Positions 50,486 to 62,967 of a stretch of DNA of 64,000 nucleotides are shown here, in pieces (within the stretch, counting starts at the first letter, position 1; each line of letters begins with the position of its first letter). The stretch is from assembly GCA_025602905.1 (NCBI GenBank), contig JAHLKI010000003.1, positions 1,550,001 through 1,614,000 on the forward strand, in the 5' to 3' direction. The notes beneath the pieces were generated by a model, which saw only the letters and a program-made list of their open reading frames with translations, was not told where the DNA came from and searched no databases. Made by a program: the position numbers and the translations under genes. This stretch comes from Phlyctochytrium arcticum (Eukaryota > Chytridiomycota > Chytridiomycetes > Chytridiales > Chytridiaceae).

Positions 50486-51301
50486 TGACGAGGAGTCCGA
50501 ATGGGAGCAAGAACAAGTGGAGGGTTTTGTGAATGACGGCGACGACTGCCGTCAAACATTTGAGGAAGAAATGTTCAAGATTTGCACATGAGACCCTGCT
50601 CTCCCATCTGGAGACTTCACCAAAGGACGACGCGGTGCACTTGCTCATTATAGACTGGGTATCATACATTTGCCTATGCAAGATCCACCCAATGCCAGCT
50701 AAATGAACTCGAATAGGTACTCCACGAGGCTGTAGCCCGTATACAAAAAGCGAAATCCAAAGATGTTCGTAACGAGTCGGAACGCAACAAATATATGCGG
50801 GGGGCTCCGAGTTTTGGGAATATAGCAGAAGGTGCGCCGGATGATGTGGCGAGCATGGAAAACATCCTTGCTGATGTCTTTTGATTTTCCAGATATGATG
50901 GCTTCACTACCTGGGCTGGCCCTGTCATCCGTGAGGCTTCGGCTAGAATTGTACCTCTTTATGCAGATCACCCTGTTCCGGTGCGTATAAGGTCATTGAT
51001 CCGATTGGTTTCCCCCACGGCTAATGTCCAAGTCCCAGGGAGGAACGAATCCAGGGCCATAGGAACCTTGTGTACTTTGGGCTCGTAAAGTAATACAAGT
51101 TACTGTTGTGTTTGTTTATGATTGTGTGTGTGGAATTCGACGTTGAGAGTTCTCCTCTCTCCGTCCGGTGTCCTTTCTTCCTTTATTATGCTCTCTCGGA
51201 GCGGTAGCACACTCATTGGCCTAGCCAGAATGGGTGTGGCTACTACTGGGAGCAGCGGGGATTCATGAAGATTAGTGGATGCCGTGCCTGCCTATCTTAC
51301 C

Positions 51302-51780
51302 ATGGCGGGTCTCGCGCTGAAACAGAGCCATGGGTCAACAGATAAAGTAGAATTGCAGGATATGTGGTATGAAGTGTGGGTCATGCTCCAAATCCAGGTA
51401 CGAACATGATAAATGGTTCGTCTCACTTTTGTTCATGTTCCTCACCCCGGATGGTAACTTAGGCTGGCCTGGAGCTACAGTGGTATTCTGGAGAATCCAT
51501 ATACGACATAGAGAAGGCTGTGGGAGAGCATCATCCTACCGATGAGCCGACCCTGAGAGGAGCCGTCACAGCTGCGATGTACAAAAAGTACTCTGAGAAG
51601 CGGAGGAAGCAATGGGAGCTGGTTGGTTGGCGGAGCCTATCGCTAGATGCAGTACTTCTACTTATCATCCCCACAACAGTGCCACAAAGACCTATTGAAA
51701 GATCGGACGGATGCCAACAATGCATTTGACCAGGAGATGCTCGAGTTTGCCATGGCAATGCAGCATGCTTTACCCCCACC
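51302..51780 (+). CDS. Unrecognised exon pair, possible small gene or remnant
   Basis: Exon 51302-51397 encodes MAGLALKQSHGSTDKVELQD and ends at gtacga. After an acttag acceptor, the frame continues from 51463 with AGLELQWYSGESIYDIEKAV and AAMYKKYSEKRRKQWEL. A third possible exon from about 51673 gives DANNAFDQEMLEFAMAMQHA. The phases are consistent at the first join, but nothing is recognised and a transposon remnant is equally possible. Confidence 0.28.
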
Positions 51781-52312
51781 TAGGCTTTACAAGGTAAAGA
51801 CACGGGCGTCTATCCTGTCCTACTTACGCTGTAGATCTAACCGTGATGTTGAATGGCTTATTAGGAGGCTGAGGATCTAGCTAGAGCGCCACGACTTTCC
51901 CGCTCTACTTTGGACTGCTCCATGTGGTGTACGCCTCAGCATGAACTTCGAATAAGAAAGCAATAGTATTCCCTATCCCCATGCAAAACCCCTCTACTCC
52001 CATTATCAATGTATAGGAGTAACTGTTCTCAATAAGTGATGAGTTAGTTTTTTATATGTATTAAACCTCGACGAATACGCTTGTACATGTGGTTAACGGT
52101 GTAGCGGTCGTCTCGGGGGGTGGTGTCGAAAACACGTGTTTTATAGGTATTTCACCGATTTTGGACACGTACCTCTGTTACTAAGTTCTACTGTTCTAGT
52201 CTACGTAAAACGTCAAATGAACTCTAAAATAATTACACCCGTCGCAACCTGCGTCCGCAACTGTTGGGCAGGGCCGGCTGCTTGCCGTTCAAGATCATTT
52301 GGATAGGCCCGT

Positions 52313-54008
52313 TCATAATTGGGTTGCACTGGCCACGCGCTCCCTGATTTCATCAAAAGTTTGCACTGCCTTTTCAACAAGAGCCTAGTTTTTCGCAAAC
52401 ATGAGAAAGCACCCACGCATCATGAGATCCCATCAAACCAACCTTGAAAGGCTGTTGCAGCTCATATAGAGCCGCCAGTTGCGACGGAGAGCGATCAGCG
52501 AAATTGGTCGGTATACAAGCTCCGGGACTGATTTCAAATCCTCCAAATACATCATCGCTCAGATGCCCAACGGCAAAACAGTGGTAAGTAGATCCATCAA
52601 TGAGCAATCCGGGCAGAATCAGCGCACGCAGTTTCTCATCGGTGGCATTAGCGCACTGCTTCAATTCTCTGCGGAGACTTTGTTGCTGATCATACAACAA
52701 CATGAGCAGCTCGTTTTTTTTCTTGGAAAAATTTACGGCGCGATTGCCCACAGAGCTGACTCTGACAGCGGCCCCAAACTCTCTTGCGTTTCCATCGGAA
52801 TTTTTGCAGCTGTCATCCTGAGAAAAGTTAGCACAGGATGTATGATTGAGATTGGTCGTAGCTTACTGTTATGAGATATTCAACATAAGTTGGGTCCTGC
52901 GCAGCTTTGCTTTGCGTCAAGTCCCTATGAACAGGAAAATTCAGAATAAACACAATGGTTGAATGACAAAAAAACAACTGTTCTGACCATGCCACGCTTA
53001 GTCTGGGCAGTACCGTTCGAATGATCTCAAAGTCCATCAACAATTCGGGGTAGTCATCATCATTCTGGAGTGGCTGTTCCAAGCTCAAGTCTAAAGTATC
53101 GGCCCTTCATTTCGAAAGTTACAAGGACTCCCTGTGAAAATAGGTAAGAGATGGCGCTCACCAGTTTCGCACGAGCCGCAGTGCATCCCGCAGGGATGTA
53201 CCATCCAAGAGTTCGGTCTCCACTGTGGGTAATAATGGGTGCTTTTTAGCCCAGATGCCGCCACGAGAGCCCCGTTGATCCACGAGGGTCTGCATTGCTC
53301 ACCGGTAGCCCTCTTTCTCGGCAAACCGTCCTATATCTTGCAAAATGTGATTTAATGTCTTCCAGGGAAACCGAATGTTAGTCTACCAGTCACTGCCGCA
53401 GATATACAGCCAAGCACTTCAGTCGGACTTACCGAGCGCACCGTAGACACAATCCACCTTGTTGCGGCGGAACGAGAGCAGAAGAAGGCCGCAGCCGCAA
53501 GCTTATGCTGCATCAGCGCAATATCATCGGGAGTCATGCCAAGGAAGGCCTGATCTATCTGTTCTTGGACAGTCCCTCTCGCCGTCTCGCACTAAATTAA
53601 TAAAATGGACGCGGAAGCTGCGGTCGGAGAATCACTATTTAGATGGGTGGATTGATTGATGCTTGCGAGGGAACGGACATACTTTGTCTTTTGCCCTTGA
53701 CTACTTTCTCCCTCTCTCCTGCGGCGTGATGGCACAGATGCCCCCACATCCCAAAAGTTGATTTCTGGTTGCGCATGCTTTTCAGCTGCCCGGGCACTTG
53801 CTGGTCTGCCTTGATTGTCCGGCACCGTTGACCTAATAGCCCGATTAACCAGTTCATTGAATACTTGAGCATCAGTCGTTGTTTTGCGACGCTTCACGAG
53901 AGTCTTGTCGGTCGACATTGGCTCCTTCCTCCCCCAATCCTGCCCACGGTTAATAGGTATAGGTATAATTGGTGTCAATTCTGTGCTTGGAACCAGATCC
54001 TGCTTCAT
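52313..54008 (-). CDS. Unrecognised multi-exon gene
   Basis: I do not recognise the product. The start at 54008 gives MKQDLVPSTELTPIIPIPIN, then a basic Ser/Arg-rich region with a possible nuclear localisation signal (KTLVKRRKTTTDA). Later exons encode FLGMTPDDIALMQHKLAAAA, LEQPLQNDDDYPELLMDFEI and VGNRAVNFSKKKNELLMLLY. The last large exon has EKLRALILPGLLIDGSTYHC and SDDVFGGFEISPGACIPTNF. The final exon ends ETFDEIRERVASATQL-like (read as FDEIRERVASATQL) at TGA 52313. Seven or eight short introns have plausible donors and acceptors, though the first join is uncertain. Normal splicing and an even amino-acid pattern support a real gene within the gene-poor block. Confidence 0.5.
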
Positions 54009-54698
54009 GCTAGATCGCAGTGTCTGCCTCGCAACTTTCGCGCTATAACGTTCTCATTCGCTTTCTCTACGATCTATGCATGGGCCATGTCGGTTTTGGA
54101 AGGACATACCGTACATGACATTTTTGACAACACATTTTGCTCTGAGGATGAAAACATCGAGACTTGATTTACGCTGATGCCCGGTTTCAGGAACCATATC
54201 AAAACATGGGCGATGAGAGTAATTGCCATGGGCCCATAGCAATGTTTCAACATTAACGAAACATCTTAATGTTCCTAATGGCCAAGAAGAAAAAAAAAGA
54301 TAACCATTTAATTTGGATGGTCATAATAAAATCGATTCCAAAGCGCAACCCCGCCCCGCCGCGTTTCCAAAATTACTAATACAGCTCCACTTTTCTTCGG
54401 CGGGAGATTCCATCCTCAGCCAGCAAAAGGTATCAAGTAGGTTCCTCCTGCCATCTTGAACGAGGCCGGCGATAGCTGACCGTTTTTGGGTTCCAAGTCT
54501 GCCGACGGAATTCGCAGGATTCGCAGGATTTCGGGAATCGGTATTGTTTATTTCCAGCGTGGGTATCGCTCGCCATACCGGTACTTGCACGCGCCAACGT
54601 CCCTCCAAAACCTATCATATATCTGGGATCCTTTGAAGCCGGACGGACGACGACGACAGCTCAAGCTTAACCAACTTCCCATTAAACGTTGAGCACAA
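54009..54698. promoter_or_regulatory. Divergent spacer upstream of the glutamate-cysteine ligase gene
   Basis: This 690-bp interval separates two divergent genes. It contains an A-run near 54289-54298 and a small tandem repeat (ttcgcaggattcgcagga near 54510). No gene is seen. Confidence 0.45.
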
Positions 54699-57199
54699 AT
54701 GGGACTTCTCTCCCAGGGAACACCCCTGCCGTGGCCCGAGGCCAAGCAGCATGCCGACCATGTTCGAGAGCACGGCATTACACAGTTTCTCAATATCTGG
54801 AACCGAATCAAGACAAGGAAGAAGGATCATCTCCTTTGGGGGGACGAGGTTTGTCTTCATCAGAGCGACCCCCGTCCGCAGCTAAAATGATTAACGTTTT
54901 ATCTGTCAGATCGAATATATTGTCGTCTCGTTTGACGAAGAGCGAAAGCGAGCCAAAGTCTCTTTGAAGGCCCATGACGCATTGGAAAAGCTTCAACAAC
55001 TGGAAATTGACATTTTGGATCGGGGGTATGTCCATGTGTAGCGCAGTCATGTTGATCGATTGCAAGACTCATGACTGTGTGTGTAGGGAGTTTTTGGAGA
55101 GCTCATGGAAGCCAGAATATGGCCGTTACATGTTGGAGGGAACGCCAGGTGTTCCCTATGGTTATACGCTCGACGATTTGTTGACAGTAGAGGATAACAT
55201 GGTGCGGAGGTGGGTATAGAATGCTGTTCTCACAGCAAGTCATCAAATTAAAAATGTGAATAGACGAGTTTTGGCGGCACAGATGTTGGCACCAAATGAA
55301 GCCGCTTTGACAATGACAAACTTTCCGCGTCTGGGATCCTGCAATTTCACAGAACCCGAATTCATGGCCACTCCCGATACAGGCGCCAGCATGAGTTTGT
55401 TTATTCCACAAGAGGCAATCAACCCACACGCCCGGTTCCCAACGCTCACTGCCAATATCCGTTTGCGTCGTGGTTCCAAGGTCGCCATCAATGTACCAAT
55501 CTTCAAAGACAAGAAAACGCCATCACCGTGGATGGAGCCTATTCCTCCTTGTGTATTTGCCAACCATCAAGATGAGCGGGTAGAGGCTGCTGCCGCTGCT
55601 GGTTGTTCGAACGGAAAGGTTGACGAAGCAAAACAGAAGGCGAGACGTTGCAGCGAGTCTGGCGTATTTCCGTCACTCCCTGATCTGGTTCCAGATGCTC
55701 TTCCCGACCACATCTACATGGATGCCATGTGCTTTGGAATGGGTTGTTGCTGCTTACAAGTGACGTTCCAAGCATGTTCAGTAGAGGAGGCGCGTCGACT
55801 GTATGACCAACTTGCAGTAGTTACTCCCATCATGATGGCATTGTCAGCTGGTGCTCCCATCTTCCGGGGCTACTTGGCCGATGTCGATTGCCGCTGGAAC
55901 GTGATTGCAGGGAGTGTGGATGATCGGAACGTCGAAGAACGAAGCCTTACGTCCTTGAAGGAGAGCAAGTTCCGAATCAACAAATCTCGGTATGATTCCA
56001 TTTCCTGCTATCTGTCACCGGGACCCAACTACTCTGGCGGCTGCGCGGATGACGCCCCACCACTGTCTCCATCCGAAATGGGCCGAAAGCCATCCAAGGG
56101 CATGGAGTTTTGGAAACCCGAATATAACGACTTGAGTCCTGCGCTCAATGGCGACATTTACAAGCGCCTCCGCGATGGCGGAGTAGATGACTTGTTGGCT
56201 CGCCATTACGCTCATCTCTTTATCCGTGATCCTCTTGTAGTATTCAAGGAATTACTGGTGCAAGACGATGAGCTTTCATCGGATCATTTTGAAAACATTC
56301 AGTCTACCAATTGGCAGACCATGCGATTCAAGCCTCCACCACCCACTGCTCCCAATATCGGCTGGCGCGTTGAGTTCAGAAGTATGGAGATTCAATTGAC
56401 TGACAAGGAGAATGCCGCGTTTGCCATCTTTGTTGTCCTTTTGGTGCGAGCTGTCCTCAGTTTGGACCTCAACTTTTACATTCCATTAAGCAAGGTATGA
56501 ACCCATTGTCACATTTCGAAAACATATTTGTTTTTTAGTAGCTAATATCGTTTGCATTCTAGGTCGACGAAAACATGAAACGCGCCCATCACCGCGGCGC
56601 CGTCTCGCGAGAAAAGTTTTGGTTCCGCCGTGACGTCCTTGGCTCGCCTAACCGCACATTGGGCGAAATTGGGTGTCGCTGCCAAGGTATTTCCGGCAAG
56701 ACGGTCGGGGAGGTCGTTTATGGTGAATCCTACAACACGAATGGCACCTCGGAACCCAACGGTGTTCATGAGACCAACGGCGCATCTTCGACTGGCGAGG
56801 AAGATGAATGCGTTGAATTGACTGTGGATGAGATTATTAACGGCAAGGTAAATTTGACATGTCATCCACCTCTCCTACAACCTTTGTGCACTAAGCCATA
56901 TTCTCCTATAGCCATCCATCCGCTACCTAGGGCTGGTCCCGCTCGTCCGGAAATACCTCTCCATCCACCGGCCCGCCATTAAACAATCCACCCGGGAACA
57001 ACTCGACAAATACGTCGATCTGGTCTCCCGTAAAGCCTCGGGCGAACTCAAAACGGGGGCAACCTGGATCCGCGATTTTGTGACGAGCCACCCCAAATAT
57101 AAAGGCGACTCGGTCGTCAGTGAGGAAATTAACTGGGACTTGTGTGCGGCTGTCCGGGATTTGGCTCATCAGTCGGAAGTGCCTGGATTGAATGCGTAA
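54699..57199 (+). CDS. GSH1: Glutamate-cysteine ligase catalytic subunit
   Basis: This enzyme catalyses the first, rate-limiting step of glutathione synthesis, joining glutamate and cysteine with ATP. The start at 54699 gives MGLLSQGTPLPWPEAKQHAD, nearly identical to the N-terminus of animal and fungal GCLC. Further family blocks are KPEYGRYMLEGTPGVPYG, FPRLGSCNF, RLRRGSKVAINVPIFKDK, DHIYMDAMCFGMGCCCLQVT, MMALSAGAPIFRGYLADVDC, HFENIQSTNWQTMRFKPPPP and GWRVEFRSMEIQLTDKENAA. The last exon encodes IRYLGLVPLVRKYLSIHRPA. Several introns lie in the 5' third and two near the 3' end. It ends at TAA 57197-57199 and converges with the carrier gene. Confidence 0.97.
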
Positions 57200-57636
57200 A
57201 GTTGTATACACACATTTTTTATTATCTTTTTTTTTTATAAGTTTGCTGCTTCACCACGCCCGAGTTTCCTTTTATTTTTTGTTTGTCCTCTTCAATTTAC
57301 TTTTGTACTCCTTCTTTTTCTACAATCATAGCTTATTTGGGAGTTTCTTTTCCCCTAGTTTATCGTTTCATGAAACTTTCTTCTTGTCTAAGATCCTGAT
57401 AACAAAATACCACAATCAGACGTCAACACTCCCTTGCATTCAGCAAAACGTATAGAATAGTATGGTATTAGTAGCTAGCTCGAAGAGGAGGCACGGGAGA
57501 AACTTGAGATACAAAAAAAAACATCCTTACAAGCGAAAGATGTCCACTGAGACGGGGTCAAGGGAATCGAAATTACAGAAGGGGAGAGCAAAGACAAAGT
57601 CTCAATAGGGAGGGAGTACAGAGGTGTGATCCAAAA
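57200..57636. other. Convergent 3' spacer
   Basis: About 440 bp, very T-rich on the plus strand in its first half (runs near 57211-57240 and 57265-57330), between two convergent stops. It fits 3' UTR sequence; no gene is seen. Confidence 0.5.
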
Positions 57637-59582
57637 CTACCGTTTGGTAGCTTGACGTTCACCAACAATGGCAGTGACTTCCTGAATCATGGCTGGGTAT
57701 TCTTTACTGCTGATGGCATGGTCATGGTCAATATCGGCCTTGTCCAGGATTCGGTTGGCGTACAAGTCAATCTAAAAATGAGACTTTGAGAATTCCGCGC
57801 GGAGGGGTACGTTGGATTTCAAAAGGAAATCTTACCAGACGCTCATAACGCTCCATATCTGCGCTTTCGACCTCTGATGATTCAGCTCGAACGCCGGTGC
57901 CGTCCGTCATGAGTGACAGGGCGCCGACACCGCCCAGACCGCCCAACCGGGCCGATGGGGGTACGATCCGATGCAAGGCCTCCTTGAGTTCCTCAGGGTC
58001 CAGGACACCGTTTCCGTCCGTGTCGAATGCGCTAAACGAGTCTCGCATATCGAGGTATCCGTAAAAGTCGGTCAGGCCACGACGGAGGATTCCCAAAAAG
58101 ACAAACGTGACTGATTATAAACAAAAAGAATGAGTGTTTACGGTTGATTTGTCGTGGTTTTGTTTTGTTCTTACGGCAGAAATGTGGTCCAATTCGCAGA
58201 AAGTGCGTTGTAAGCCCTTTGTAAAAGGCAGTCGGGCCCTCATTCTTGGCAATCTTTTTGATGGCATCGAAACCGTTACTGTACACGAGTCCCTTGCCAT
58301 TCTCATAGGGTTGATTGTAGTACCGTGTTCGAGTGACATCAATAGGGTTCATACATATACTAGACATTCAAGAAAGTCATGGATGAGTTGCATGTATGGT
58401 CTCAGGTAGTGGGACATGACTTACCAACTGACAACACCGCTAGCCAATCCACACACCATATCCAGCCATGCATTGTCGGCCCATTTACGTTTGTCAATCA
58501 AATGTTCCTTCATCAACGAGTAGGCCGCCAAATTGGACCCGCTGCCAAAGACGGAGCGCCCCATACTCAGGACGGAACCCCGATACAGACCGCGAAAGCC
58601 ATCTTCTTTCCAGATCCGCGTAAGTGCGTCCCATGTACCATTGTAGCTGGAGAACAATAGCTTAGAAAGACCCATCAGACACGACAGACATATATTGCGA
58701 CACTTACTTGTGTTGATGACCGACAGCGACCTTGCCAGGCTTGGTGCCCGCATTGGATTGCAATCTATAATGGTGCGTATCAGTGCTTTGCTCCTTCGAC
58801 ACTTGGTCTGCTTTATTAGAAAAGGCACATACCTCGTCTTGACCAGCTCGAAAGGATTGCACGATACAGCTCCCATAACACCACACATTGATCCAGCAAG
58901 CATTCTTTTCCACCCTGGCGCACGTCCTTGGGCAGGATCATGCAGCATATTCATAATTGGATCAAACATTCCCTGGAACAATAAATGTCAGACGCGTTCG
59001 AAACAGTGAATGGAGGAGAAACAACATACTATCCGAAACAGATTTTTTGAGCCCTCACGAAGAATAGCTGGGGTCAGACCCTTTTGTAAGCCCTTGAGTC
59101 CTTCATGGAGATATATCTTGTGTATTGTGTCAAAACTGTTCTTGTACACCTGAAGGGGATAAAGCGGTTATGATCAAATGTCATTTGTTCTTCCATGTAT
59201 TTTTGCCATGACGTACAACTTGGGCAGATGCATCAACAGTCGCTGTTGCAGCACCTGAGACGGCTTTTGTTACTTGCCGCAGACGTTCGCCTTGTAATTG
59301 AAGCCGCACTCTGTAGCCAATGGTTAGCCATCTCAGATCATCTTCATGGGATATGAGCTTACTTTGCAGTATCGAAAGGATTTGTGAAAATGACGGCTCC
59401 TGAAACAGCAACCTGGTCAGCCTTCCAACAACAAGATGCATAAGGAAGTGCCCGGGTTTACCTGCAGGGGCAAGTGCGGATATGGCAAAACTTTCTGGGG
59501 CTCCCAAGGTCCGTGCCCGACCGCGGGTTGGATACAGGCCCGGTATAGAGAGTTTGGGCGGTGCTTGGCCTGTGACAGACAT
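57637..59582 (-). CDS. Mitochondrial carrier (SLC25) with C-terminal EF-hands
   Basis: The N-terminal part is a six-helix mitochondrial carrier with three signature repeats: NPFDTAKVRLQLQGE, NPFELVKTRLQS and NPIDVTRTRYYNQP. It is most like the oxaloacetate carrier Oac1/SLC25A34-35 group. The start at 59582 gives MSVTGQAPPKLSIPGLYPTR. The last helix (GPHFCLTFVFLGILRRGL) continues in the same exon into a canonical EF-hand, DTDGNGVLDPEE near 58000. A final exon adds a second loop, DIDHDHAISSKE, before TAG 57637. Known calcium-regulated carriers (SCaMC, aralar) have EF-hands at the N-terminus, so this arrangement is unusual. The carrier/EF-hand join lies within one exon, which argues against two merged genes. 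Substrate and calcium control are inferred. Confidence 0.85.
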
Positions 59583-60230
59583 GGGTGGCAAAGATCAAAA
59601 GCAGAGGTACGGGATTGTGGTGACAGTTGCTTTCGTGGTTGACGAAATGGGTAGCCGATTCGGTTGCCGGCAGTAAAACTTGGAAATTCCGTGTAATAAA
59701 AAAGGTGGCTCTCTCATCCAAGAGTCCGAAACAGAGACTATGCCGCTGGTTATAAAAGTCCAGGAACTCGTCTCTAGTAGCAGAACAAGTATATCTGGGC
59801 CCTGAGAGATTTGAAGAAAGGGTTTCCGCGGTTCTGGTTAAGATGATTCCTTTTGACGAGAAAAGAAAACCCCGGCGGATGTATATTTCGCTTTTCCCAA
59901 ACGAATTTTGAGCAGGGCTATATGGATCGGAGTTGCCTTTGGGTATAGATTGTCGTTGGGATTGCCGGAGATTTCGAAGGAATGCTCGGGGGATTTGCTA
60001 AAAGGAAAGAACTTTGCATGAGGTCAGCACCGGAGCAGACCGGCGGCCTTTTGCTGCTGCCAATGGCCAAAATAGATTTCAGAGATTTCAGAGTCAAAGA
60101 GAGAAGATACAGATGAGATTTGTTTTATTGTTGGACGTACAGAAACAATTCTAAAATTGCGACATATATACGAGTTGGGAAAACTAAAACTATTTACAGT
60201 AGAAGCAGTAAAGGCACAAATCAAAACAGC
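59583..60230. other. Spacer between carrier start and Hsp70 stop
   Basis: About 650 bp; it carries the carrier promoter and the Hsp70 3' UTR. A short direct repeat (agatttcagag) occurs near 60074-60095. No gene is seen. Confidence 0.5.
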
Positions 60231-62141
60231 CTAGTCAACCTCCTCAACAGTTGGGCCAGAAGACTCTGGGGGAACTCCACCGGGCATGGATGCACCTCCG
60301 GCTGCCCCGTACATCTTCATCATAACAGGGTTGACCACGCCTTCCAGCTCCTTTTGTCGGGATGAGTATTCATCAGTTGATGCCTCTTGATTGTGATCCA
60401 GCCATTTGATGGCTTCGTCGACAGCCGCATTGACCTTTGCCTTGTCTGATTCGTCGAGTTTGCCTGCAACTTTCTCATCTTGCATGGTGTTGCGCAGACT
60501 GTATGCATAAGACTCGAATCCGTTGCGCGCGGCCACCTTCTCGGCAACTTCCTCATCTTCCTTGCGGAATTTTTCGGCCTCGGAAAGCATCCGGTCAATC
60601 TCGGCCTGGGAAAGACGACCCTTTTCGTTCTTGATGGTAATCTTGTTTGCTCGTCCAGTAGACTTGTCTTCGGCGTTGACGTTGAGGATACCGTTGGCGT
60701 CAATGTCAAAAGTCACCTCAATCTGAGGCACACCGCGAGGAGCTGGGGGAATGCCGCTGAGTTCAAACTTGCCGAGTAGGTTGTTGTCGCGAGTCAGCTT
60801 TCGCTCTCCTTCGTAGACTTGAATGAGGACTCCGGGCTGGTTGTCGGCGTAGGTGGAAAAGACTTGAGAGCGCTTGGTGGGAATGGTCGAGTTGCGTTCG
60901 ATGAGTTTGGTCATGACACCGCCAGCAGTTTCCAGGCCCAGTGAAAGTGGTGTGACGTCCATAAGTAATACATCTTGAGTCTTCTCAGAGGCAACGCCAG
61001 TAAGAATGGCAGCTTGCACTGCGGCACCGTAGGCAACAGCTTCGTCAGGGTTGATGGATCGGTTGAGCTCCTTGCCGTTGAAAAAGTCACTGACAAGCTT
61101 CTGAACCTTGGGAATACGGGTACTTCCTCCCACCAGAACGATTTCGTCTACCTTGCCCTTGTCCAGCTTGGCATCCTTGAGAACCTTCTCAACGGGCTCC
61201 AGAGTCATGCGGAACAGGTCGCCACATAACTCTTCGAATCTTGCTCGGGTGATGGATGTGTAAAAGTCGACGCCCTCATAGAGTGAATCAATCTCGATAC
61301 TGGCTTGTGCTGATGCCGACAGAGTTCGCTTGGCGCGTTCGCAAGCGGTGCGCAACCGACGCAGAGACCGTGCGTTGCTCGAAAGATCCTTCTTGTATTT
61401 GCGCTTGAATTCGCCCGTAAAGAATGTCACGAGTCGATTGTCAAAGTCTTCACCACCCAGATGGGTATCTCCTGCCGTTGCCTTGACTTCAAAGACACCC
61501 TCGTCGATGGCCAAGAGGGAAACATCAAAAGTCCCTCCACCCAAATCAAAGATGAGAATGTTCTTTTCCTTGCCGCGCTTGTCGAGACCGTAGGCAATGG
61601 CAGCTGCGGTGGGTTCGTTGATGATTCGCAATACGTTCAGGCCAGCGATAGTACCGGCGTCCTTGGTTGCTTGACGTTGAGAGTCGTTAAAGTAGGCGGG
61701 AACGGTGACGACGGCATCCTTGACGGGGTGGCCAAGATAGGATTCGGCAATGTCGCGCATCTTGGTGAGAACCATACTTGAGATTTGTTCTGGGGTAAAT
61801 CGCTTCTTTTCCCCTTTGAACTCGACTTCAACTACTGGCTTGCCGGCTTCGTCGACGACCTTGAAGGGCCAGTGCGTCATGTCGCTTTGGACCTCCTTGT
61901 CCGAAAAGCGGCGACCGATGAGACGTTTGGCATCAAAGACGGTATTGGTCGGGTTGAGGGCTACTTGATTCTTGGCCGCATCGCCGATGAGACGCTCCGT
62001 GTCGGTAAAGGCGACGTAAGATGCAGTGGTTCGGTTTCCTTGGTCGTTTGCGATAATTTCCACGCGGTCGTTTTGCCAGACGCCGACGCACGAGTAGGTT
62101 GTTCCCAGATCAATTCCGACGGCTTTTGATGTGTTTGCCAT
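60231..62141 (-). CDS. Cytosolic Hsp70 (SSA type)
   Basis: This is an ATP-dependent chaperone of the cytosol and nucleus. It is a single uninterrupted frame of 636 residues from ATG 62141 to TAG 60231. Signatures include the N-terminal [28 protein letters not shown] and [16 protein letters not shown]. The substrate-binding domain follows, then a Gly/Met/Pro-rich tail ending EEVD, the TPR-cochaperone docking motif of cytosolic Hsp70s. It has no intron, unlike almost all its neighbours, as is common for heat-induced genes that must be expressed when splicing fails. Upstream TATA and heat-shock-like elements agree with inducible control. Confidence 0.98.
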   Translation of the reverse strand: MANTSKAVGIDLGTTYSCVGVWQNDRVEIIANDQGNRTTASYVAFTDTERLIGDAAKNQVALNPTNTVFDAKRLIGRRFSDKEVQSDMTHWPFKVVDEAGKPVVEVEFKGEKKRFTPEQISSMVLTKMRDIAESYLGHPVKDAVVTVPAYFNDSQRQATKDAGTIAGLNVLRIINEPTAAAIAYGLDKRGKEKNILIFDLGGGTFDVSLLAIDEGVFEVKATAGDTHLGGEDFDNRLVTFFTGEFKRKYKKDLSSNARSLRRLRTACERAKRTLSASAQASIEIDSLYEGVDFYTSITRARFEELCGDLFRMTLEPVEKVLKDAKLDKGKVDEIVLVGGSTRIPKVQKLVSDFFNGKELNRSINPDEAVAYGAAVQAAILTGVASEKTQDVLLMDVTPLSLGLETAGGVMTKLIERNSTIPTKRSQVFSTYADNQPGVLIQVYEGERKLTRDNNLLGKFELSGIPPAPRGVPQIEVTFDIDANGILNVNAEDKSTGRANKITIKNEKGRLSQAEIDRMLSEAEKFRKEDEEVAEKVAARNGFESYAYSLRNTMQDEKVAGKLDESDKAKVNAAVDEAIKWLDHNQEASTDEYSSRQKELEGVVNPVMMKMYGAAGGASMPGGVPPESSGPTVEEVD

Positions 62142-62337
62142 GTTGACTTGTATGTGCTTGGTATCAGTGCTGCTTGGAAAGCGATGGTAGTGCTGAGGTG
62201 GTGATGTGTGTGCAGAGCTTTAAGTCGGGCGGATCTCGCAGTCGAGACGGGTTGTTGGATGTGAATTTCTTTCGTAAGAGTACTGTCAAATAGAAATATG
62301 TATTGATGTGACAAGTCTGGGTGCGGGTAGCGCCCCC

Positions 62338-62345
62338 CTTTTATA
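62338..62345 (-). promoter_or_regulatory. TATA box of the Hsp70 gene
   Basis: The minus strand reads tataaaag, about 195 bp upstream of the start codon. This would give a long 5' UTR, typical of heat-shock genes. Confidence 0.6.
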
Positions 62346-62434
62346 CATTTGGCCGGCCCCCCCAGTTGCATCGTCGTTGGCTGCTTGCCGCTGCTTGAAT
62401 ATGCTGCGCGAACCTGCCGGCACCGACGCGTCGC

Positions 62435-62452
62435 TTCGCGTGTTTTCGAGAA
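62435..62452 (-). promoter_or_regulatory. Heat-shock-element-like sequence
   Basis: TTCGAGAA at 62445-62452 is a perfect tail-to-tail TTCnnGAA pair. Another TTC lies 10 bp away at 62435, in phase for an extended heat-shock element. It sits about 100 bp upstream of the TATA box. A second cluster, ctgaaagacctgaaagacc near 62538-62556, may add weak sites. Confidence 0.5.
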
Positions 62453-62816
62453 CCGTCCACGCGTTTTTCGTGACTGTGCCGTGGCGCAGCCCGGGTCTTG
62501 GCGAGACCCTGGGAAAAAGCATCAGTCTTTCAGAGACCTGAAAGACCTGAAAGACCAGAGTCTCTCCAGAAAACAAGCGCCTAGTTTGGGTGGCGGTTTC
62601 TTTTACCTTAATGTGCTGTTCTTTTTCGCTCAGTGCTCAAGGTAACCTGCGTAGCTATCCTGTCCGATCATGCCCTGCAGAGAGTTGATCTGAGGGAAGA
62701 TGTCCTGGGCATCATTCCGTGGGGACTAACCAGGACTCTTCCAGTAGTTAACGATTTCTACTTTCCCAAACGCTAATGTGTATAGGCAGTCAGAAAATGA
62801 CCTGTCACTTGTAGAG

Positions 62817-62842
62817 CGCAGTAGAGCGCAGTAGAGCATAGT
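62817..62842. repeat. 10-bp tandem repeat, about 2.5 units
   Basis: gtagagcgca is repeated, with the last copy diverging to gtagagcata. Confidence 0.7.
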
Positions 62843-62948
62843 TACACCAGATGCGCATATAGTCCTGCCTCAGACCTTGTATGGTAACCTTGGACTTCTA
62901 ATACACTACTTGTGACAGACTCTGTCTGAACGAGCGACGTGAGGTGCT

Positions 62949-62967
62949 ATCCATCCATCCATCCATC
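62949..62967. repeat. (CATC)n microsatellite
   Basis: Four to five copies of catc/ccat. A similar short run occurs at about 14599-14613. Confidence 0.75.

Noticed and set aside
54543..54670. Possible upstream exon of glutamate-cysteine ligase
   Set aside because: The conserved N-terminus MGLLSQG starts at 54699; upstream frames show no family similarity.
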